From NCBI RefSeq assembly GCF_018449695.1, contig NZ_JAAVUY010000005.1, positions 62,001 to 126,000 on the forward strand: a stretch of DNA of 64,000 nucleotides, written 5' to 3'. Positions 1 through 6,553 of the stretch are shown here, piece by piece. The DNA is from Bradyrhizobium sp. dw_411. Lineage in GTDB: Bacteria > Pseudomonadota > Alphaproteobacteria > Rhizobiales > Xanthobacteraceae. Positions within the stretch are counted from its first letter, which is position 1. Every line of letters starts with the position of its first letter. The position numbers were made by a program, and so were the translations under genes. The notes under the pieces are model-generated. The model did no database searches. It was not told the DNA's origin and worked only from the letters and a program-made list of their open reading frames with translations.

Positions 1-570
1 TTCCCACACCTTCGCCTTCTCGCGGCGCAATCCGCCCGAGGTTTGGCCTGCTCGTCCCGCCCTCCAAACAGAGGGCGCAGGGAATGCCGGGCGCCTGGTG
101 CGCCCGCCGCCGCGCGTGCGATGGTAGAAAGCAAGAGCACACGCGTTAGTCAGGTCACACCGAAAACGTCCGGCATTCCCCGCGCAATGGTTTTACGGCT
201 TATTTCGCGCTCTCCCCGGCGATCGGGCTTTTTTGTCACCGTCGCCAGCGAATTGAATCCGCCAACTTGACGCCAGCGTCGAGGCGTCAGGACCACACGA
301 CTTCGCCGTCCGCATCAGCGCCATTCGTCAAAGGCACCAACAGCGTCCACCGCATCCCGCACCAACGTCCGTGACGACCGCGAAGCGCCCCTCTTGCGGG
401 ACGGGATGGCGCATTTTTACATTTGATTTTAGCAACGGCTAAAGCGGAATATTTTTTCGCAATTTCCGCAAACATACTGGACTTTGGTCTGCCGGACGTG
501 CGCTTGATTTGCCCGTCGGGTAGTTTGCGTTATGCTTCGACGTCATTTCAGCAGGTGATGAGGGGTCGCC
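1..570. repeat. Gene-free leader region; probable dispersed Bradyrhizobiaceae intergenic element
   Basis: No convincing gene lies here. The stretch from about 40 to 440 contains phrases (around 165-235 and 285-420) that I recognise from memory as recurring, with variation, at many sites in Bradyrhizobium and Afipia genomes, often mis-annotated as short hypothetical proteins. The open frames inside it are short, mutually overlapping and lack ribosome binding sites. 441-570 is ordinary intergenic sequence leading to the next gene, with a GAGGGG ribosome binding site just before 571. The repeat assignment is recollection, not a computed match. Confidence 0.4.
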
Positions 571-1029
571 ATGGTCGAGCTGAAATTCGAGACGAACATT
601 CGTGCAAGCGCGGAGCGCGTTTTTTCGCTGCTGGCTGATCTGCGCGACTACGACCGCTGGCTTCCAGCATCGCCGGCATTCCGCGGAACGGTCCGGATCT
701 CGGAAGGGCCGATCGCGGTCGGCACGACCTATGTCGAGCCGGGACCTTTCGGCACGCGGCATGGCGTTGTCATGGCCATGGATCGGCCGACGCGTCTGGC
801 GTTCGAGCAGCCGATGACATTGAAACCCCGGGCGCTGGGCGTGATCGGCATCAAGCTCCAGCACATGCTGACGCCTGATGGCGCCTCCGTTCATCTGCTG
901 CGGACGCTGGAGCTTTCGCCCCGGGGGCCTGTGAAGTTATTCATGCCGTTACTGGTGGGAATGTTCCGCATCGAGAACGAGAGAATGCTGCGGACGCTCA
1001 AGCGTTATGCCGAAGCAAACCCGGACTGA
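571..1029 (+). CDS. SRPBCC (START/polyketide cyclase-like) family protein
   Basis: The 152-residue protein has the typical opening of the SRPBCC fold: an N-terminal strand followed by a helix with the pattern RVFSLLADLRDYDRWLP (residues about 16-32), then alternating strands and a long C-terminal helix (about 120-150). Such proteins form a deep hydrophobic cavity that binds lipids, polyketides or aromatic ligands; a small cytosolic binding protein or cyclase is the usual reading. The ATG is preceded by GAGGGG at good spacing. It stands alone, convergent with the next minus-strand gene. The ligand cannot be deduced. Confidence 0.75.
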   Translation: MVELKFETNIRASAERVFSLLADLRDYDRWLPASPAFRGTVRISEGPIAVGTTYVEPGPFGTRHGVVMAMDRPTRLAFEQPMTLKPRALGVIGIKLQHMLTPDGASVHLLRTLELSPRGPVKLFMPLLVGMFRIENERMLRTLKRYAEANPD

Positions 1030-1073
1030 GTGTCATCCCTCACCTCATTCCTACGGGCTCACGCGCCTGCGCG

Positions 1074-2057
1074 CTATTCACCGCCCCGCTTCAACAGCAC
1101 GACGTTTCTCCAGAAGCGTTGCAAGCTTTCGAGGCCGCCGGCCGTGGAGCTCCACGTCGTGGTGTCGCAGATCAACAGGCGGCCACCGAATACACCGGGC
1201 TTCGACTGCAGCAAGGCGTCGAAGTCGCGGCGTCCGCCGGCCGTAAATGGATGCGGCGGGGCATTGGGATCGATTGGCTGGCGGGCCAGCACATCGAGCT
1301 TTGCCGCACTATCGCCGAGCCGCTCGAAATGCGGCAGATGCGGATGAAGATTGAAGGTCGCAACACCTTCCAGCAGCCCTGCCCGGTCGAACTCGGCGGC
1401 AACTTCAAGCGGCGCCGGCAAGCCATCCGGCAGTTTGGCCGGATGTAGGCCGAACCGGTTCCTGACATGCAGGCCGAGCCCCTTCAGAAGCGAAAGGCCG
1501 AAATCGCCGAAGGCCTGCCGTGCCGGGATGGCCGCATCGCCGTGATGATGGAATTCGAGTTCCCGCCGCGCCAATCGTTCGTTCTCGGGCAACTCGTCGG
1601 CGCTGCCGATGTCATGGTGCGGGCAGATGAAAAGCGTGTGGTCGGGGTCTTCAAGAAACGACCTGACAGCAGCGATCTCGGCGTCGCTGGCCTGCTGCGC
1701 AGTCCGGTGCGAGTCAAAGCTGATGACGACGAGCGTGTCGACGCCGGCAAGAAAATCGCCATCGAGCGCGCACAGTCCGGCATCGGTCCTGCGTTCGGCA
1801 TGACGAACGGGATTGCCGGTCCATGAACCTGCCAGATCGGCGAACTCCTTGAAATTCGCTAGCTGGATGTTGTCGAGAAAACCGCCGACGCCCTGATCGA
1901 ACTTCGCGGGATCGGCGAATTGCTCGAACCGCGGCCAGAACGTCCGGCGCAATTCGAACAAGGCCGGAAACCGATCCTCCAGAATGCCGAGCGGGGCTGC
2001 GACCTCATCCGGACGGCTCCAGGCGAAATACAACGCGACTTGCCGACCAGCCATCAT
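1074..2057 (-). CDS. Conserved hypothetical protein, 327 aa
   Basis: I do not recognise this protein with confidence. It has no signal peptide or membrane segment. A segment around residues 105-150 alternates a hydrophobic strand (TLVVISFD) with a helix and a second strand (HTLFICPHHD), resembling the core of ThuA/glutamine-amidotransferase-like flavodoxin folds, but I see no clear catalytic triad. It is unusually rich in His, including HHHGD near residue 172 and HPHLPH near 240. Two adjacent ATG codons compete as start; GGGGCG lies upstream. Codon use matches its neighbours, so the frame is probably real. No operon partner is evident. Confidence 0.6.
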   Translation of the reverse strand: MMAGRQVALYFAWSRPDEVAAPLGILEDRFPALFELRRTFWPRFEQFADPAKFDQGVGGFLDNIQLANFKEFADLAGSWTGNPVRHAERRTDAGLCALDGDFLAGVDTLVVISFDSHRTAQQASDAEIAAVRSFLEDPDHTLFICPHHDIGSADELPENERLARRELEFHHHGDAAIPARQAFGDFGLSLLKGLGLHVRNRFGLHPAKLPDGLPAPLEVAAEFDRAGLLEGVATFNLHPHLPHFERLGDSAAKLDVLARQPIDPNAPPHPFTAGGRRDFDALLQSKPGVFGGRLLICDTTTWSSTAGGLESLQRFWRNVVLLKRGGE

Positions 2058-2124
2058 TATCGCCCCGTTCGAAAAGACATCGCATCACGCCGAGCACGAT
2101 CGGCTGCTGCCGATGGTTATAGCA

Positions 2125-2206
2125 CGTAGGGCGGATGAGCGAAGCGCAACCCGCCGACATCGGGCCGCGCGTTGCGCGGACCCGGCGGGCTAATCCACCC
2201 TGCGAG
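2125..2206. repeat. Dispersed palindromic repeat, 'taatccaccctgcg' family
   Basis: The segment begins CGTAGGGCGGATGAGCGAAG and ends CTAATCCACCCTGCGAG, matching the ends of related copies at 10705-10820, 15080-15252 and 17909-17982. It can fold as an imperfect hairpin. It lies between a minus-strand gene and the truncated SMP-30 gene. Confidence 0.7.
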
Positions 2207-2344
2207 CCAGACTCCTCCCGCCGCAAATTAATTCAAGCAGCCATGTCGGCGCGGACCCAGCTCATTCGTCTTGGAGATAGCCGCTCAAGACGCAAGGCGG
2301 CAAGATGCCTACCAAGACACCGCAATGCCCCCTAAGGAGCACTG

Positions 2345-2836
2345 ATGTCCCCGAAATCCTCCGCGCCCGAACCGAAAATCCTGTTGTCCGGCCTGATGTT
2401 CGGCGAGTCGCCGCGTTGGCGGGAGGGTCGGTTCTGGGTTTCCGACTGGGCCGCGCACGAGATCATCGCGATCGATCCGGATGGCCGGCACGGGGTCGTG
2501 GTGCGCGAGCCGTCCATTCCCCTGTGCATGGACTTCCTGCCGGATGGCCGCATGCTCGTCATGAGCGGCCGGCGCGTGCTGCGCCGGGAAGGCGGCGGCG
2601 CGCTGGTGGTCCACGCCGATCTGAATCATCTTTCGCACCTGGGCTGGAACGAGATCGTGGTGGACGGCCGCGGCAACGCCTATGTCAACAATGTCGGTTT
2701 CGACATGATGGCCGGCGCCGCTTTCGCACCCGGCACCATCGCCCTCGTTTTGCCCGATGGGAGCGCCCGTCAGGTCGCCGGCGGCGTCGCCTTCCCCAAC
2801 GGCATGGCGGTAACGCCGGGCGTGGGCTGGCCATAA
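2345..2836 (+). pseudogene. SMP-30/gluconolactonase/LRE family protein, truncated
   Basis: The 163-residue product matches the N-terminal half of the SMP-30/gluconolactonase beta-propeller family, which hydrolyses sugar lactones and usually has about 290-300 residues. FGESPRW near residue 20 supplies the first metal ligand (Glu), GWNEIVVD near 100 the second region and FPNGMAV near 153 the third. The frame then stops, so the last metal-binding Asp and about two propeller blades are missing. A strong AAGGAG ribosome binding site precedes the ATG. The following bases lead straight into the ribosome binding site of the next gene, so a deletion probably joined the two. It is expected to be non-functional. 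Confidence 0.75.
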
Positions 2837-2919
2837 CTTCGATCGCGCCGGTGGTTGGTTGCGTCGAGCCAGAAAGACTGGTTGTGAAAACGGGATCAAT
2901 TGCAGGATGGAGGTCACCT

Positions 2920-3570
2920 ATGACAAGAGTACGCGTGGCAGGATTTTCCCTTTCCCTCGATGGTTTCGGCGCCGGGCCGGAGCAGAGTCTTGCCGATCCG
3001 CTCGGCAAGCGTGGCAAGGAATTGCATCAATGGGCATTCGGCACGCGGAACTTTCAGGCCATGTTCGGCAAGGAAGGCGGCTCGACCGGCGTCGATAACG
3101 ACTACGCCACGCGCAGCATGAGCGGCTTCGGCGCCTTCATTCTCGGGCGCAACATGTTCGGCCCCATTCGCGGAGACTGGCCGGACGATTCCTGGAAAGG
3201 CTGGTGGGGTGACAACCCGCCATACCATGCGCCAACCTTCATCCTTACGCACCATGCTCGCGATCCCATCGTCATGGAAGGAGGAACGACCTTCCACTTC
3301 ATCACCGAGGGCATCGAAGCCGCACTTGAAAAAGCCAAGGCGGCGGCCGGCCAGCAGGACGTGAAGATCGGCGGCGGCGTCAGCACGGTGCGGCAGTATC
3401 TGCACGCCGGACTGGTGGATGAACTGCATTTTGCAATCGCGCCGGTCGTGCTTGGGCGTGGCGAGGCGATGTTCTGGAACATAGACCTGCCCGGCCTCGG
3501 CTTTCGCGTGACCGAACGTGCCGCGACCGAATTCGCGACGCATATCGTCCTTGGCAAAGGCGCCGGTTGA
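2920..3570 (+). CDS. Dihydrofolate reductase / RibD C-terminal domain family protein
   Basis: The 216-residue protein opens with the family hallmark SLDGF, then GRNMFGP (about residue 77), HHARDPI, a GGTTFHFIT stretch and the nucleotide-binding region GGGVSTVRQYLHAGLVDELH near residue 150. This architecture belongs to the RibD-C/DHFR-like reductases common as stand-alone NADPH-dependent proteins of unknown substrate. The ATG at 2920 is chosen because GGAGG lies just upstream and the family starts there; the open frame extends further 5' but that part overlaps the truncated SMP-30 gene in another frame. It is unlikely to be the essential folA. Confidence 0.82.
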   Translation: MTRVRVAGFSLSLDGFGAGPEQSLADPLGKRGKELHQWAFGTRNFQAMFGKEGGSTGVDNDYATRSMSGFGAFILGRNMFGPIRGDWPDDSWKGWWGDNPPYHAPTFILTHHARDPIVMEGGTTFHFITEGIEAALEKAKAAAGQQDVKIGGGVSTVRQYLHAGLVDELHFAIAPVVLGRGEAMFWNIDLPGLGFRVTERAATEFATHIVLGKGAG

Positions 3571-3620
3571 TGCAAATCGCGGCGCGTTGAGGTGGATGCC
3601 GCGCGGGACCCGGCTCGGCG

Positions 3621-4202
3621 TCAGTGGATCGTTTCGCCGCGCTCGAGCATCGCGACGAATTCGACGATCTTGCGCGCCCTTGTCTCGGCTTTTTTGACGG
3701 CGCCGATACGATACAGAATCGCAAAGCGGTTTCTGCTGTTCAGCGTCGCAAAGAATGCGGAAGCCTTCCGGCTTTTATTCAACGCCTTTTGAAGGTCATC
3801 GGGAACTTCGGCGGTTTTGGCCGGCGCGTAGGCGCTGTCCCACCGGCCATCCGCCTTCGCGGCTTCGATTTGCGCCAGCCCCGCGGGGCGCATCCGGCCT
3901 TCCTCAATCAGTTCCAGCGCGCGCTTGCGGTTGAGCGCCGACCACTTGCTGCGCGGTTTGCGCGGCGTGAAGCGGACGAGCCAATGCGTGTCGTCGTATG
4001 TGTCGATCTGGCCGTCGATCCATCCGTGACAGAGTGCGACATCGATCGCCTCGGCCTTCGTCAGCGTGGTGCTCGTCGACGTTTTCCTGGCGAACTTGAT
4101 CCAAAGGCCCGCCGCATCGCCGGGTTGTTTGGCGAGCCAGGTTTTGAACTCCCCGGCAGTGGTAAAGCGAAGTATCGACAGATCCGATCGCGTCTCTGGC
4201 AT
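3621..4202 (-). CDS. YdeI/OmpD-associated family protein
   Basis: The 193-residue protein carries the YdeI core: ILRFTTAGEFKTWL at the start, AIDVALCHGWIDGQ near residue 55, FTPRKPRSKWSALNRKRA near 75 and a C-terminal lysine-rich region. The family is linked to stress and antimicrobial-peptide resistance in enterobacteria, but its biochemical role is unsettled; it is cytosolic, without a signal peptide here. Translation could begin at 4256, adding 18 residues, but 4202 has a GGAAAA motif upstream and leaves the usual short lead before the conserved core. It is convergent with the upstream reductase gene. Confidence 0.8.
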   Translation of the reverse strand: MPETRSDLSILRFTTAGEFKTWLAKQPGDAAGLWIKFARKTSTSTTLTKAEAIDVALCHGWIDGQIDTYDDTHWLVRFTPRKPRSKWSALNRKRALELIEEGRMRPAGLAQIEAAKADGRWDSAYAPAKTAEVPDDLQKALNKSRKASAFFATLNSRNRFAILYRIGAVKKAETRARKIVEFVAMLERGETIH

Positions 4203-4314
4203 CGCACGTTTTCCAGCGTCGTATTTTCCGGCCGGGACATCGCCAAATTCAGGCATTTTTAACTAACATCCGGGAGGGTTGCGTCAATGAAATCCGCGAT
4301 GCGCGGAGGGTCTG

Positions 4315-5151
4315 TTGACAACGATTTCCACGACATCGGTCAGCGTCTCGCTGGCTCAACTGATTTCCGTCATTGGAACCCCGGCTCCGGCAGCCGCGGC
4401 AACCAATGCCGCCGCCCCGTCCACCACCGCATCAAGCGGAGCGGCCGTCTTCGTCACCTTCTCCGATCAGGCAAAGGCCGCGGCCGCCACCAAGGCGGAG
4501 TCCGACCAGGTCGCCGCCGACACCTTGCAAGCCTATGTCGAGGCACACCGCACCAACAACACCGGCGCCGCAACATCCACGACCGATACGGCCAGCACCG
4601 GAACGCCTGACGCGCAGCCGACAGCGGGTTCGAAGGTCGAGGCCATCGTGGCGCAGATCAAGGCGCTCGCCGATGCCAACGAGCCGCCGCCGTTCCAGGC
4701 GTTCACGCCGACCAAAAGCCTGTCCAACAGCGTGACCTTCGACGGCTACACTTTGTCGCTTCAGACCAATGCCAGCACGCAATTTTACGGCGTTTCGCTC
4801 GATGGCAACGGCACCGCGATATTCGACAAGCATTTCGGGCCGAGTGACCAGGCCGGTGGCGGCAGCGGCGCGCCTGCCGGTGTCGCGATCGGCACCGCGA
4901 TGGTCGACAACAACGAGGCCGAAGAAGCCATCACGATCACGCAGAACACCGCCACCGCGAGCAGCGCTTCGATCTCCTCGTCCTCATCAGGCTCTATTTC
5001 TACAAGCGCGGTGAGCGCGCAATCTTCGCAGATCACGTTCCTGGTCAATTACGCGACCGGCCAGATCAGCGTTGCGCAATCCGCAGCATCGGTGTCGGCA
5101 CAAGCGACCCGTATCAACCAGCCGGGATCGGCGCTCTCGACGTTCGCATAG
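4315..5151 (+). CDS. Low-complexity Ala/Ser/Thr-rich hypothetical protein, 278 aa
   Basis: The protein is dominated by Ala, Ser, Thr and Gln with no Cys. An Ala-rich helical stretch spans about residues 40-80, a more complex beta-like core (FDGYTLSLQTNASTQFYGVS) lies near 140-160, and a serine tract near 220 precedes a QISVAQSAASVSAQATR tail. No signal peptide or membrane helix is seen. The start is a TTG preceded at six bases by GGAGGG, the best signal in the area. It ends head to head with the minus-strand curli locus. Composition suggests an extracellular or surface-associated role, but that is inference and I assign no function. Confidence 0.6.
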   Translation: MTTISTTSVSVSLAQLISVIGTPAPAAAATNAAAPSTTASSGAAVFVTFSDQAKAAAATKAESDQVAADTLQAYVEAHRTNNTGAATSTTDTASTGTPDAQPTAGSKVEAIVAQIKALADANEPPPFQAFTPTKSLSNSVTFDGYTLSLQTNASTQFYGVSLDGNGTAIFDKHFGPSDQAGGGSGAPAGVAIGTAMVDNNEAEEAITITQNTATASSASISSSSSGSISTSAVSAQSSQITFLVNYATGQISVAQSAASVSAQATRINQPGSALSTFA

Positions 5152-5198
5152 CGCTGACGCCGGCGGGAGCGACGCGGAAAGCCCGCGCGCGCGGCTGG

Positions 5199-5849
5199 TT
5201 ACATGTTCCGCTTCGGATTAGCCGGCTGCTGCTGGATTTCAACGCGGCTCGGCTCCCAGACTTTCGGTTTAGGTTTTGCTGCGGCCTGCGGCGCGGCGGC
5301 GGATGGAGCCGCAGCCGGATGTGCGGCGGCTTGAGTTGCATTGGCCGGGATCGCGGCGGCGGCGCTGGCATCGATCGGCTGCGCGGTGGACGTCGGCTGA
5401 TCCAGCCGGCCGGCGCGCACGATCACGGCCACGACCCTCTGCGCCTCGACATCATAGCTGCATTCGTAGCTGACCCGGACCCAGCCCTTCTCCGGACTCA
5501 TGAAGCGAACGGAATCGCCGCGGTAGCGGACGATGGCATCGGCGGGCGATGACGGATCGGCCTGCTGAAAGATGCCGGGCGTCGGACGCGCGATCCAGTC
5601 GAAATCGCTGGGAGACTTCAACTCAATCTGCGGTGCGCAGGCTTCGCTGGCCCTTCCCGCATTGGAACGCACGCAATTGACATCGCAGCGTGGCGGCGCA
5701 GCGGCACCGACCGCCGCGCCCGATGAAACCCCGCTCGACGTCGCAACCGGCGGGGACGCCTGCTGCGCATACGCCACGCCGCAGCCCAGCACACCCACTG
5801 CAACATTCGCAGCAAGAGCAAAAACGCGAACCGCTTTGGAAAAAGTCAT
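5199..5849 (-). CDS. Secreted protein of unknown function, last gene of the curli locus
   Basis: The 216-residue protein has an N-terminal signal peptide (cleavage predicted after GVAYA, about residue 28). A central domain at about 52-140 contains four cysteines (CDVNC, EAC and YEC), suggesting two disulfides, and ends in a strand-rich segment (WVRVSYECSYDVEAQRVVAVIV). A long Ala/Pro-rich linker follows, then a basic Pro/Gln tail. It lies 84 bases downstream of csgH on the same strand, so it may be co-transcribed with the curli genes and act in the periplasm or at the cell surface. I know no named family for it. It could also be an unrelated neighbour. Confidence 0.7.
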   Translation of the reverse strand: MTFSKAVRVFALAANVAVGVLGCGVAYAQQASPPVATSSGVSSGAAVGAAAPPRCDVNCVRSNAGRASEACAPQIELKSPSDFDWIARPTPGIFQQADPSSPADAIVRYRGDSVRFMSPEKGWVRVSYECSYDVEAQRVVAVIVRAGRLDQPTSTAQPIDASAAAAIPANATQAAAHPAAAPSAAAPQAAAKPKPKVWEPSRVEIQQQPANPKRNM

Positions 5850-5933
5850 CGTCCGATATCCATCACATCTACCGACCGTTCTTATAACCGGCGCGATGAG
5901 CGCGGCAATGCCCGCGCCAGCGCCGCATGCATT

Positions 5934-6383
5934 TCATCGCCCGATTGATGCGTTTGCGCGACAGTCGACGCCATCATCAGACGAAACGGACAGTTCGATC
6001 GTCGCCCGATCGTCGTTTGCGAGATTGATTGTCACATGGCCGACATAAATCTCCTTGCCGGCTTCCACGGCAAACGGATTGGCCTGATTGACGTTCGAAG
6101 ATCCCGATACTCCCGACTTGATGATCGAGAACCGGAACCGGCCGGACAAAGCCACCGAACTGGAAACGACCCCGGTCAGTTGCACGGTCCCTTCGGTTTT
6201 GCTCTCGCGGATCTCGCAACGGAGGGGGCCGGATGAGGCGTGGGCAAGTACTGTCATGTCATGATCCTGCGCGAGCGCGCGGTCCTCATTGGCGGACACA
6301 CAAGCGGCAGCCAAAAACGCCGCAGACACGGCCATCCCGTTGGCAAGGAGACGCCGGCTTTTTCTCTCAGATCCGAAAAGCAT
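5934..6383 (-). CDS. csgH: CsgH-like periplasmic curli assembly protein
   Basis: After a hydrophobic N-terminal export segment (about residues 15-38) the protein shows the CsgH/CsgC-type immunoglobulin-like beta-sandwich pattern: CEIRES, TGVVSSSVALSGRFRFSI, KSGVSGSSNVNQANPF, then EIYVGHVTINL and a closing strand with Cys141, which could pair with Cys56. CsgH was described as the alphaproteobacterial counterpart of CsgC, a periplasmic inhibitor of premature curlin polymerisation, with a structure from Rhodopseudomonas palustris. Its position directly downstream of the curlin gene fits. The sequence around Cys28 is not a canonical lipobox. The family call is from motif recognition; a profile search would settle it. 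Confidence 0.8.
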   Translation of the reverse strand: MLFGSERKSRRLLANGMAVSAAFLAAACVSANEDRALAQDHDMTVLAHASSGPLRCEIRESKTEGTVQLTGVVSSSVALSGRFRFSIIKSGVSGSSNVNQANPFAVEAGKEIYVGHVTINLANDDRATIELSVSSDDGVDCRANASIGR

Positions 6384-6492
6384 AGCGGGTCTCTCACCGT
6401 TCTTCTCACACTCAATCGAAACCTTGATCGTAAACGGCCAAAGCCAATGCTGGGTTACCCCGGCATCGGCTCCAGCGTTCGATCGATGTCAA

Positions 6493-6519
6493 GGAAGGGG
6501 CGCTCGAGGCGCCCCTTCC
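6493..6519 (-). terminator. Strong GC hairpin between curlin gene and csgH
   Basis: A perfect 11-bp inverted repeat (GGAAGGGGCGC / GCGCCCCTTCC) with a 5-base TCGAG loop sits 35 bases after the curlin stop. No T tract follows on the minus strand, so it may act as a partial terminator or an RNA-stabilising 3' end, keeping csgH expression below that of the fibre subunit. Confidence 0.6.
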
Positions 6520-6553
6520 AATATCGTTTGCACCAATCAGTGCTTCAAGCCAA

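Noticed and set aside
2305..2919. N-terminal extension of the RibD-C/DHFR frame
   Set aside because: This part is an out-of-frame reading of the SMP-30 remnant; the reductase has its own ribosome binding site at 2908-2912.
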